Below are positions 1 through 6,523 of a DNA stretch of 44,567 bases, piece by piece; the stretch's first letter is position 1; every line of letters begins with the position of its first letter. The notes below the pieces were generated by a model. It saw only the letters and a program-made list of their open reading frames with translations. It did no database searches and was not told where the DNA came from. Both the position numbers and the translations under genes were made by a program. The stretch covers positions 1 through 44,567 of IMG/VR virus record IMGVR_UViG_3300020180_000034, one strand, 5' to 3'. This stretch comes from a virus.

Positions 1-434
1 ATATAATATATACGTTCGTATAAGAATTACAGGTGTATATATATTATACAGCGTTTTATATTCCTTATACGTACCTGGGAGAGTTTAGGAAAACGCTGCC
101 AGGTCTCCCCTGGGTCCCCGTTTTGAATAATATCAGGCACTTAAGTCTCCTCTATTTTCGGGTGATTTTCAGAAATTCGGTGGGTTTTCGGATTTTTGCA
201 GGTTTTTGGGTGCCGATTTTGGGGTGGTTGTGGTTATGGTAAGTGGATTTTCCCAGAAAAGACGATTTTGGGGTGGTTTTGAGGTCATTTTCTAGGTCAA
301 AAAATGGGTGGGTTTTGGAACGAGGTTTTGGAATCCAAATTTGGGTTTCAAAAGTTTAGATTTCCCAATCTACGTCAAGAGCCCTTTTTGGTTTCTGGCG
401 GGCCGGTCCGGTCCGGTTTTAAAATCTAGGGGGC
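1..434. other. Gene-free left end, AT-rich then G/T-rich
   Basis: No convincing gene is seen here. The first 80 bases are AT-rich; the next 350 are rich in GGGTGGTTTT-type runs, with a 15-bp direct repeat GATTTTGGGGTGGTT at 215-229 and 264-278. A 69-codon open frame at 33-242 has no ribosome binding site and a low-complexity aromatic product, so it is not called. The strand asymmetry and the iterons just downstream suggest a replication or regulatory region, which is inference only. Confidence 0.5.
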
Positions 435-540
435 ATGGGTAGGATTACCCATTATGGGTAGGATTACCCATTAGGCTTATGGGTAGGATTACCCATTATG
501 GGTAGGATTACCCATTGGGGCATGGGTGGGATTAGTCATT
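435..540. repeat. Five 19-bp palindromic iteron-like repeats
   Basis: Four identical copies of ATGGGTAGGATTACCCATT lie at 435-453, 454-472, 479-497 and 498-516. A degenerate fifth copy is at 522-540. They form two head-to-tail pairs plus a single, separated by 6 and 5 bases. Each unit is a dyad: ATGGGTA and TACCCAT pair around GGAT. Arrays like this are typical of iterons that bind a replication initiator or of repressor operators. Which applies here cannot be told, and no initiator or repressor gene is recognised nearby. Confidence 0.85.
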
Positions 541-611
541 GGACCGATAGGATCGGTTATACGGCCTTGTAGCAGGGTCCGGGGTCCTAGGGTATGACCC
601 GGTATCAAGAG

Positions 612-640
612 CGCTGCAGGGGGTCATCCACCGCTGCAGG
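612..640. repeat. Short direct repeat CGCTGCAGG
   Basis: CGCTGCAGG occurs at 612-620 and 632-640, 20 bases apart start to start, between the iteron-like array and the 9-bp tandem repeat. It may be part of the same regulatory or origin-like region. No function can be assigned. Confidence 0.4.
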
Positions 641-651
641 ATATGGCCTTA

Positions 652-732
652 GGTGTCTTAGGTGTCTTAGGTGTCTTAGGTGTCTTAGGTGTCTTAGGTG
701 TCTTAGGTGTCTTAGGGGTCTTAGGGGTCTTA
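652..732. repeat. 9-bp tandem repeat, nine units
   Basis: Seven perfect GGTGTCTTA units (652-714) are followed by two GGGGTCTTA variants (715-732). Because the period is a multiple of three, the plus strand stays open and would encode Gly-Val-Leu repeats after an ATG at 643. That frame lacks a convincing Shine-Dalgarno site, so the feature is called a tandem repeat and not a gene. Such arrays change copy number by slippage. Confidence 0.9.
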
Positions 733-740
733 GGTGAAGG

Positions 741-772
741 TAAGACCCGCCACGGCGCGATGACGGGTCTTA
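741..772 (-). terminator. Inverted repeat beyond the minus-strand small-gene block
   Basis: TAAGACCCG at 741-749 pairs perfectly with CGGGTCTTA at 764-772, a 9-bp stem with a 14-base loop. It sits just beyond the stop of the last minus-strand gene (780-1205). There is no T-run on that strand, so it is a weak terminator or RNA-stabilising candidate. It also shares the GTCTTA core with the adjacent tandem repeat. Confidence 0.4.
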
Positions 773-779
773 GGGTGTC

Positions 780-1205
780 TTATAATCGTTTTGACGGTCG
801 CACCACGCTGCCAAGCGATATCTCGCAGTTGTGCTCTTCTTCCCAATCGCAGGGCTTACCCTGCCAGGAATGAACGCGCTTATAGGCATCGGTACCTTCC
901 TTCCACCAAGCGTTCTCATTGCCGTATTGCTTTGCACAATAGAGGCCACCGCCGACCAGGACTAAGGCAATCACCGCTGCCTTGAGCAAGAGCACGGCAT
1001 AACCTATTAGTTGTGTCCTAGTGTTCAACGTCAGTTTGAGCGAAGCATTATAATTTTCAAAGCAAGCATCACATAACTCGGCATCTTCAAACCTGCGCTC
1101 ATAGATGATTTTGCCTGCACTGTTTCTTTCCAAGCTAGTGACCAGCAATTCCCGTGGCCTGCGTTCTAAGCTATTGCAGTGATAGCACCGTGTTTGCATA
1201 TACAT
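780..1205 (-). CDS. Small membrane protein with CxxC pairs
   Basis: A 141-residue protein that I do not recognise. Two CxxC pairs (CYHC near residue 7, CDAC near residue 45) suggest an N-terminal zinc ribbon. One strong hydrophobic segment follows at about residues 66-90, then a polar tail with two cysteines. The likely topology is a zinc-binding cytoplasmic domain, one membrane span and a short outer tail. The start ATG at 1205 has GATAGGAG upstream, inside a leader repeated at 2173-2193. It is the last gene of the leftward small-gene block. Confidence 0.7.
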   Translation of the reverse strand: MYMQTRCYHCNSLERRPRELLVTSLERNSAGKIIYERRFEDAELCDACFENYNASLKLTLNTRTQLIGYAVLLLKAAVIALVLVGGGLYCAKQYGNENAWWKEGTDAYKRVHSWQGKPCDWEEEHNCEISLGSVVRPSKRL

Positions 1206-1238
1206 GTTGTTACTCCTATCGATTAGGTTATTCTTCGC

Positions 1239-1394
1239 CTAGCCAAATTCGGCGCTGCCATATTGGGTGTACCATACCAAGTAATTCTCACCTCCTGAGG
1301 GTGATTTTGCGAGAAACTTTATCCCACCTGGTTTGTCCACGGTAACGACCATGCCTGCTTTTTTTAGGGCGTTGACTAATCTGTTGTGGTTCAT
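1239..1394 (-). CDS. 51-residue hypothetical protein
   Basis: A short protein beginning MNHNRLVNALKKAG and ending QYGSAEFG. Its ATG overlaps the TGA of the upstream gene (ATGA at 1391-1394), the usual sign of translational coupling. The N-terminal basic helix followed by a beta-rich segment (MVVTVDKPGGIKFLAK) resembles small phage proteins of unknown function. No family is recognised. The next gene in the same direction starts 34 bases on, behind the repeated GATAGGAG leader. Confidence 0.65.
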   Translation of the reverse strand: MNHNRLVNALKKAGMVVTVDKPGGIKFLAKSPSGGENYLVWYTQYGSAEFG

Positions 1395-1906
1395 GCTTTC
1401 TCCTTTGCCATACTCATGATAAATGATCCAAAAATTTCATTTGAAAAGCCAAGGCCTGAAGCGGTTACGAAAGCTTTCGCTGCTTGGTAGTGTATGGCCT
1501 TAGTTACGCAATTGGCGGGAAAGTAATAACCTTCAAAATTACCCATGTCCTTACGATCACACAAAAACATTTTGCCTTCACTCACAATACAGATTAGTAA
1601 ATCAGCGCCAATTTTTACTCCAGCGCATAGCGCAGTAACCCTGTGTGGATCAATCTCAAAGAGGATCGGGTCGTTTTTGCACGTGTTTAAAACACCAGTA
1701 ATCGCAGGCGGTATGGTGTTCTCCACTGGTCCACCTGCGTCCACCGTGCCCCTACCGGGAAAGGGTGATGCAGCGTATGTCAGGAAAAAACCATCGGTGG
1801 CAAAGATAATGCCTTCATTAAAATTAACTTTTGAGCCATAGCTACGCGCGCTTTTTTTGTCCGTTGATTTTTGCAGTGTTGTTACTAGTAAGTTAAGGTT
1901 ACTCAT
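1391..1906 (-). CDS. 171-residue hypothetical protein
   Basis: I do not recognise this protein. It looks globular and beta-rich, with segments such as GIIFATDGFFLTY, DPILFEIDPHRVTAL and GADLLICIVSEGKMFLC. The alternation is faintly like a sliding-clamp fold, but it is far too short for a clamp and I would not call it one. A strong Shine-Dalgarno AAGGGG stands before the ATG at 1906, in a leader repeated before other genes of this block. Its stop overlaps the start of the 51-residue gene. Confidence 0.75.
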   Translation of the reverse strand: MSNLNLLVTTLQKSTDKKSARSYGSKVNFNEGIIFATDGFFLTYAASPFPGRGTVDAGGPVENTIPPAITGVLNTCKNDPILFEIDPHRVTALCAGVKIGADLLICIVSEGKMFLCDRKDMGNFEGYYFPANCVTKAIHYQAAKAFVTASGLGFSNEIFGSFIMSMAKEKA

Positions 1907-1935
1907 ATTAATCCCCTTAATTGTTGGTACTAAAA

Positions 1936-2166
1936 TTATCCCCTGTGCCCCTGCATGCTCTTTCTGTACTCAATGTTCTCAAGTAGCGTGAGAAACTCTG
2001 CTTCCGTGGCGATCCATCCAACACTGAGATAGATATTGTTGCCTTCCGACCATTCGGCCACATGATGCCGATGATCGCTGTACGGATCTCTGCCGAGATA
2101 ACTTAATCCCGCAGCAATGCATAGTGTTTCGGCTTCGTCTGACGTGAGATCGTTATGAAGTGACAT
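1936..2166 (-). CDS. Internal-start 76-residue protein
   Basis: This is the C-terminal half of the fused frame as a separate product, beginning MSLHNDLTSDEAETLC. GATAGGAGTGACGAC places AGGAG at proper spacing before its ATG at 2166, so it can be made independently of the longer protein. It was probably the original gene. The sequence contains a YLSVGWIATEAEFL segment; no family is recognised. Both products may be made from one mRNA. Confidence 0.55.
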   Translation of the reverse strand: MSLHNDLTSDEAETLCIAAGLSYLGRDPYSDHRHHVAEWSEGNNIYLSVGWIATEAEFLTLLENIEYRKSMQGHRG

Positions 2167-2475
2167 GTCGTCACTCCTATCGATTAGGTTATTTTGCTTC
2201 AGTGATCCCGTGCCACAATTTGGACACTTCACGCCATCCTCTTGATACGCTTTCTCGTGTCCGCACTGGTCACCCCGGGCATCTTGGGTTTGCTGCAAGC
2301 AAGCCAGATTAATCAATGCACTAATCAACGAGCGCACTTCTTCATTGTCTAAATCAGGATAATAACCGTCTTTGGCAAACCAGGTTTCCAGGTCCCTTGC
2401 AGTGTGGTTTGCTTCGATCAGTTCGCCTTGACGGATTAGGTCGAGCAGGAGAAACAGTGATGCTTTCGGGTCCAT
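1936..2475 (-). CDS. Apparent in-frame fusion of two small accessory genes
   Basis: A 179-residue frame. Residues 1-93 (from MDPKASLFLLLDLIRQ) contain a CPNCG motif and another Cys-x-x-His, possibly a zinc site. Residues 94-103 (QNNLIDRSDD) are the translation of a leader that elsewhere in the block (1212-1232) is untranslated and precedes a start codon. The rest, from Met104, is a complete small protein with its own Shine-Dalgarno site. The frame therefore looks like two genes joined after the first lost its stop codon. No function is known for either half. The start at 2475 follows AAGGGG. Confidence 0.65.
   Translation of the reverse strand: MDPKASLFLLLDLIRQGELIEANHTARDLETWFAKDGYYPDLDNEEVRSLISALINLACLQQTQDARGDQCGHEKAYQEDGVKCPNCGTGSLKQNNLIDRSDDMSLHNDLTSDEAETLCIAAGLSYLGRDPYSDHRHHVAEWSEGNNIYLSVGWIATEAEFLTLLENIEYRKSMQGHRG
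2173..2193 (-). repeat. Repeated leader, type B (second copy at 1212-1232)
   Basis: A 21-bp exact repeat, read on the minus strand as AATAACCTAATCGATAGG followed by AGT, precedes start codons at 1205 and 2166. It carries the Shine-Dalgarno AGGAG and a palindromic ATCGAT. Finding the same leader before two unrelated small genes suggests they spread as cassettes with their translation signals. Confidence 0.8.
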
Positions 2476-2507
2476 AGTAATCCCCTTACTTTGTTGTGTT
2501 TATTTTC

Positions 2508-3053
2508 TTAGTCCTGACTATGCAATAGGCTGAGCAATTTCTTGGTTTGCGCTTTATAGGCTTTTTTTGCAGCGGCATCAGCAGCAGCATATGCGTGGGC
2601 CGTATACATGTAGACAGGAGCAGCATAGGTAGCATATGCGTGAGCGGAAGCGTCACTAGTAGCATCAGCATTAGCAGCAGCATTAGCAGCATAACCAGCA
2701 GCAGCAGCAGCATCAGCAGCATAATAAGCAGCATCAGCAGCATTAGCAGCAGCAGAAGATGCAGCATAAGCAGCATTAGCAGCAATAGCAGAAGGATCAT
2801 CAGCAGCATAGGCAGCATAAGCAGCATTAGCAGCGTCATAAGCAGCACTATTAGCAGCATCAGCAGCATCGCGAAGCGCGCGCCAATCGATTATCTCGCC
2901 ATCTAATTCTCGCTCAAGAGCGGACGCTATAATTTTGCATTGCGCGTGCCTAGAATTGCACTGCGTTTCGTCTCTCAGTAAGAAGATGGCAAAACGTTTC
3001 CAAACCTGCACTAGATGTTTTTCTTTGACCATATCGTTTAGTAGTGGTTTCAT
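2508..3053 (-). CDS. Ala-rich repeat protein
   Basis: A 181-residue protein. Residues 1-60 are ordinary (MKPLLNDMVKEKHLVQVWKR) with two cysteines. Residues 61-168 are a run of AAYAA, AADAA and ANAA repeats, and the tail is basic (KKAYKAQTKKLL). Phage proteins with similar Ala-Tyr/Asp repeats are common; some are labelled putative immunity proteins, a label I cannot confirm. The repeat reads as GCAGC/GCATAA triplet-derived DNA, prone to slippage. A repeated leader with GGGG lies before the ATG at 3053. Confidence 0.65.
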   Translation of the reverse strand: MKPLLNDMVKEKHLVQVWKRFAIFLLRDETQCNSRHAQCKIIASALERELDGEIIDWRALRDAADAANSAAYDAANAAYAAYAADDPSAIAANAAYAASSAAANAADAAYYAADAAAAAGYAANAAANADATSDASAHAYATYAAPVYMYTAHAYAAADAAAKKAYKAQTKKLLSLLHSQD

Positions 3054-3094
3054 AGTAATTCCCCTTAATTTGTTGGTACTAAAATTATTCCCTG
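3051..3094 (-). repeat. Repeated intergenic joint, type A (copies near 1904, 2473 and 3337)
   Basis: The junction between the genes starting at 3053 and ending at 3085 is nearly the same as the junction at 1904-1945. Both have the upstream gene's TAA, then TTTTAGTACCAACAA, TTAAGGGGA and the ATG of the next gene. Shorter versions with TAAGGGGATTACTATG stand at 2473-2497 and 3337-3357. All four copies provide the Shine-Dalgarno site for a minus-strand gene. Confidence 0.8.
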
Positions 3095-3339
3095 TTTTGA
3101 TCCAAGTGAAGCACGGGATAGCCGGTTTTTTTCACGCGAATCTCAAAGAAAGATTCGGTGGAGCAAGAATCAATTTCATACTGTAAGGGATCACCTTTGA
3201 GGTGCTCTTTGCAAAAGGCCTCAAAATCATCCAATTCGCTCTCATCTAGTGCTTCGATATAAGTAAAGAAATTATTAATTTCATAGCCATCGTCTTCATT
3301 TCCCCATACGTCCAACGTGCATACTTTGTAGGTAACCAT
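3085..3339 (-). CDS. Acidic 84-residue hypothetical protein
   Basis: A small acidic protein (MVTYKVCTLDVWGNEDDGYEINN at the start) that I do not recognise. The ATG at 3339 is chosen over one 30 bases upstream because AAGGGG lies directly before it, in the leader shared by this block. It is the first gene of the leftward small-gene transcript, whose promoter should lie in 3340-3824. Acidic, early-placed small proteins are often host-takeover factors in phages; that is context only. Confidence 0.7.
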   Translation of the reverse strand: MVTYKVCTLDVWGNEDDGYEINNFFTYIEALDESELDDFEAFCKEHLKGDPLQYEIDSCSTESFFEIRVKKTGYPVLHLDQNRE

Positions 3340-3824
3340 AGTAATCCCCTTAATTTTAGTTGACATCAAAACCGTGTCCGTGTATCATTCAGTAGCGCAG
3401 CTTATATATCTATTTACGGAAAAATAGGTATTGGGATTAATTATATTTGTAAGTCCCTGAAATTCCCCCCCATTTTCGACCTTCTTTCCCTCACCCTGCC
3501 TTCCCCAAAAAAGTCAAGAGAAATATATACCCAATGATATTAGATACTTACCTTTTGTATGGTAGTTTCCTGCGTTCAAAAAACATATGTTAATTGAACG
3601 GGGCTTTGCAAAACCTAGGCTAAGTATGCGTAATTATTGGAGAAAATTATATTGGGTAGATTGCTTCTCTATTATTTAGTATGATCAAAGAAATTAGTTA
3701 ACAAAATCAGGGGCTTAGGATAAAGGCCAAGGATTCCGAGCATCTTCGACCGGGGGGGCAGGGGGTCCTTGGAAAAATTTATTGTTATTCAAAGGCTATC
3801 CATAAAAAAACCGAGGTGAAAAAA
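3340..3824. promoter_or_regulatory. Divergent regulatory region before the terminase genes
   Basis: These 485 bases separate the leftward small genes from the rightward packaging genes and carry no gene. They are AT-rich, with TATATA near 3402-3407, a short hairpin at 3411-3428 and an inverted repeat CCAAGGA (3727-3733) with TCCTTGG (3766-3772). No clean sigma70 promoter with good spacing was found in either direction, though promoters for both directions are expected here. Confidence 0.5.
3727..3779 (+). promoter_or_regulatory. Candidate operator shared by plus-strand transcripts
   Basis: CCAAGGA (3727-3733) and TCCTTGG (3766-3772) are inverted copies; the second is part of TCCTTGGAAAAATTT at 3766-3780. 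The same arrangement, with TCCTTGGAACAATTT, precedes the primase-helicase gene at 35699-35817. In both places the second arm ends 30-45 bases before the start codon. Binding by a phage or host regulator is inference. Confidence 0.45.
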
Positions 3825-4685
3825 ATGGGAAGACGACCGGCCAGCCAAATAGACAACTCATATCTAACCCCCATATCGGGACAAACCACCCCCGATCGCC
3901 TATTACCACCCACGTCTCTCAGAAAAAAAGACGACCCCGCTGCCCTAATCTTTATGGTCCCAAAAGAGCTTCGCCCCTTTCTCGACCGCCTGCCAGAAAG
4001 CATCATGGGCAAAACAGAGGACGAGCTACGGCACAGTTTAAAACCCGACGACATGCTCTGCAGGCTACGCATCTCTTTTTGGGATGAATATCAACGTGCC
4101 CACAACACTGGCGGCACCATGGTGCTAGAAAATATCATCAGGGGCTGTTGTTCAGAGGAATACTTTCTCGCCTACGTTGCCATCAAACACGAAAAGTTGC
4201 GTTGGATCATAGAGGTCCCAAAAGATTACTACCTTGCCATGAGAGAAATGTTGGATCTGGGGTTATCTCGTCTTCGAGATATTTTAAAAATTGATTTTAT
4301 GGAAGATGTCCCCGTGCGTGTAGGCAAAGAAATCGAGTACGTAAAGCGTGCCAACCCCCGAATCATGGCAGAAATACGCACAGTGGTGCAGCTTTTAGAC
4401 CAGCGCGTGAAAGGTGCCATCGTTCAAAAGCTTGCCATCAAGCAAGAAAGCGTTAATTATAACGTGGACTCCGGCAACATGTCCGACATGAACTTACAGC
4501 AGCTCGAGGCTTTAGAAAAAAGGCTTTCGGGCATGACCGATAATTTAAATTTGGTGCAGGAAAAAGGGGTAGTACTTGAAGTCAACGGCACAACAAGCCA
4601 AGGAAATGGCGAAGGTGAGAGAGGCGATGGATCTTCAGAAAAAGATTGCATCGCTGAGGATACAAAAGAGCCGTATATCTGCTAA
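3825..4685 (+). CDS. Probable terminase small subunit
   Basis: A 286-residue protein placed directly before the large terminase, where the small subunit, which selects packaging-site DNA, normally lies. The middle (about residues 130-215) is helical, with a segment (VVQLLDQRVKGAIVQKLAIKQ) like those I associate with small terminase subunits of similar phages. Residues 45-85 resemble a short DNA-binding helical domain. The C-terminus is Gly/Glu-rich and probably disordered. ATG at 3825 is preferred over GTG at 3816 because GAGG lies 8 bases before it. It overlaps the next gene. The call rests mainly on position. Confidence 0.65.
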   Translation: MGRRPASQIDNSYLTPISGQTTPDRLLPPTSLRKKDDPAALIFMVPKELRPFLDRLPESIMGKTEDELRHSLKPDDMLCRLRISFWDEYQRAHNTGGTMVLENIIRGCCSEEYFLAYVAIKHEKLRWIIEVPKDYYLAMREMLDLGLSRLRDILKIDFMEDVPVRVGKEIEYVKRANPRIMAEIRTVVQLLDQRVKGAIVQKLAIKQESVNYNVDSGNMSDMNLQQLEALEKRLSGMTDNLNLVQEKGVVLEVNGTTSQGNGEGERGDGSSEKDCIAEDTKEPYIC

Positions 4686-6177
4686 AAAACAAGAGTTAAT
4701 TGACGGCCTACCGCATCTTTATGGCTGGCCTTTTTACACTTGGGCTAGGGCTTATTACGAGTCCAGAAATAAAATAAATCTGCTTACCGCTGCCAACCAA
4801 GTGGGAAAATCTAGTACCAACATCAGAAAGTGTATCAACTGGGCTACTAACAAAAAGTTGTGGCCAGAGTTGTGGAACAGAACACCTACACAATTTTGGT
4901 ACATGTACCCCTCAAAAGAATTAGCGACCATAGAGTTTGAGACAAAATGGGTGCCAGAGTTTTTGCCGAGAAAAGGCTACAAGTCCCACCAAGATTTTGG
5001 GTGGACGGTGGAATACGAGTCTAAAAGCCGCATATCTGTGATTAGGTTTAACTCAGGAATTCCAATTTATATGAAGTCCTACAAGCAAGACGCGACTATT
5101 TTGCAGGCGTCTTCTGTTGACGCTATTTTTTCTGATGAGGAGATGCCCGAGGATTTATTTCCCGAGATTATGGCGCGGCTGGCAGCGACCGACGGCTATT
5201 TTCACATGGTGTTTACCGCTACGCTTGGTCAAGAGTATTGGGCGCGTGCCATGGAACCAAAGGGCGCTGCAGAAGCCCTGCCGGATGCTTTCAAGCAACA
5301 AGTGTCGTTGTGGGACTGCCTGGTTTATGAAGACGGCTCACCTTCGCCGTGGACGCAAGAGCGGATTAGAAAAAGAGAGATGCTTTGTAGAAACAAGCAC
5401 GATTTAGACGTGCGGGTAAACGGCAAGTTTGGCCTTTCCGACGATATGAGAAAGTATTCGGCCTATGACCCCTCAAGGCACTACATAAACAAAAAGCAGA
5501 TACCCACCAACTGGGACCGTTACGCGGCGGTGGACTATGGCTCGGGGGGAGAAAAAAACCACCCCGCTGCCATATGCTTTGTGGCGGTAAACCCAGAAAA
5601 GACTTTGGGCTATGTCTACCAAGGCTGGCGCGGGGACTACGTGGTCACTACTAGCTCTGACATTTTAGAGAAGTTTAGGCTTATGCGTGGCAGCCAGGTC
5701 TTCAGGCTGCAGATGTATGACCAGCAGGCCAAGGACTTTGGGACTATCTCTGAGAGACAAGGCGAAATGTTTACTAAGTCAGAGAAGAGTCACGATATCG
5801 GGGAAGATGTAATAAATACTTTGTTTAAGAATGACGCTTTGTTTATCTTTGACAATGATGAACTTACAAAGCTATCCTCGGAGCTTGTAGCCCTTAAAAA
5901 AATAACGTCTAAGACCGTTGCCAAGGACGATCTGTGTGATGCGATGCGCTACTGTGTCACTAAGATACCTTGGGATTTTGAGGCGCTGGCTAAGGTTTCA
6001 GAGAAAAGTACCGATCTTTCAGAAGAAAAACCGCGTGCTCTAACCGCCGAGGAATACCGTGCTTGGGAAATCGCAGAACGCAGAGGGGTCAACATATCCA
6101 GTGCAAAAGAAGAGACTTCCAGTTGGGACGACATCGACTCAGAAGCCAGCTTCTGGAATGACTTTGGCGGGACGTAG
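4576..6177 (+). CDS. Terminase large subunit (first packaging module)
   Basis: The ATPase-nuclease that drives DNA into the prohead. A variant Walker A is seen (AANQVGKSS, residues 72-80), a Walker B (IFSDEE, about 184-189) and RNase H-fold nuclease acidic residues (VDYGSGG near 318, KDDLCDAM near 450). Length 533 is normal. The TTG start at 4576 has AGGGG upstream and overlaps the small subunit by 110 bases; ATG at 4627 is a good alternative, since family members usually begin about 40-60 residues before Walker A. The C-terminal 60 residues are charged and likely bind the portal. Confidence 0.93.
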   Translation: MKSTAQQAKEMAKVREAMDLQKKIASLRIQKSRISAKKQELIDGLPHLYGWPFYTWARAYYESRNKINLLTAANQVGKSSTNIRKCINWATNKKLWPELWNRTPTQFWYMYPSKELATIEFETKWVPEFLPRKGYKSHQDFGWTVEYESKSRISVIRFNSGIPIYMKSYKQDATILQASSVDAIFSDEEMPEDLFPEIMARLAATDGYFHMVFTATLGQEYWARAMEPKGAAEALPDAFKQQVSLWDCLVYEDGSPSPWTQERIRKREMLCRNKHDLDVRVNGKFGLSDDMRKYSAYDPSRHYINKKQIPTNWDRYAAVDYGSGGEKNHPAAICFVAVNPEKTLGYVYQGWRGDYVVTTSSDILEKFRLMRGSQVFRLQMYDQQAKDFGTISERQGEMFTKSEKSHDIGEDVINTLFKNDALFIFDNDELTKLSSELVALKKITSKTVAKDDLCDAMRYCVTKIPWDFEALAKVSEKSTDLSEEKPRALTAEEYRAWEIAERRGVNISSAKEETSSWDDIDSEASFWNDFGGT

Positions 6178-6523
6178 CTTCTCGGCCAAGGATATATCGG
6201 CTATTCTTAAAGCATGCCATCAATGCGGGGTTTCTAAAGTTAGCTTCGGGGACCTGCATGTATCGTTTAATAGGGGTCTGCACGGCAATGCGGACCTGCA
6301 AAAAACCCCCCTGCAGCAGGCGGCACCCTCTCTAGTAGAGGAAAACCCAAAAGAAATTGGGATGCCAAAAGTTGAGTATAGCGACCTCGAAAAAGAGATG
6401 TTCAGAGAGGTGCAGGTTAATCAGCTGATGTTGGATGACCCCGTTGCCTTTGAACAGTATCTAATCGACGAGCAACAATCCAGGGACGGGTTTTTGAATG
6501 AAGAAGGTAGACGACCTCAATAA
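6158..6523 (+). CDS. Hypothetical protein between terminase and portal
   Basis: A 121-residue protein overlapping the terminase end by 20 bases and the portal start by 26. It begins MTLAGRSFSAKDISAIL and has an acidic second half (DLEKEMFREVQVNQLMLDDPVAFEQYL). I do not recognise it. Many podoviruses carry a small gene here, and a role in portal or terminase assembly would be a guess. ATG at 6158 is chosen because an upstream in-frame start at 6059 would overlap the terminase by nearly 120 bases. Confidence 0.65.
   Translation: MTLAGRSFSAKDISAILKACHQCGVSKVSFGDLHVSFNRGLHGNADLQKTPLQQAAPSLVEENPKEIGMPKVEYSDLEKEMFREVQVNQLMLDDPVAFEQYLIDEQQSRDGFLNEEGRRPQ

Noticed and set aside
33-242. 69-codon plus-strand open frame
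   Set aside because: No ribosome site; product is low-complexity aromatic and Gly-rich, matching the G/T bias of the DNA.
435-540. CRISPR array
   Set aside because: Repeats are 19 bp with 0-6 bp spacing, so there are no spacers, and no cas gene is present.
643-873. Gly-Val-Leu repeat frame
   Set aside because: Open only because the 9-bp repeat has a period of three; no good ribosome site, and its end overlaps a better minus-strand gene.
1545-1841. Plus-strand frame opposite the 171-residue gene
   Set aside because: Shadow frame; the minus strand has the strong leader and coupling.
2547-2906. Ser/Ile-rich plus-strand and Leu-rich minus-strand frames over the Ala-rich gene
   Set aside because: Alternative readings of the same triplet repeat; only the Ala-rich frame has the block's shared ribosome leader and a non-repetitive N-terminal domain.
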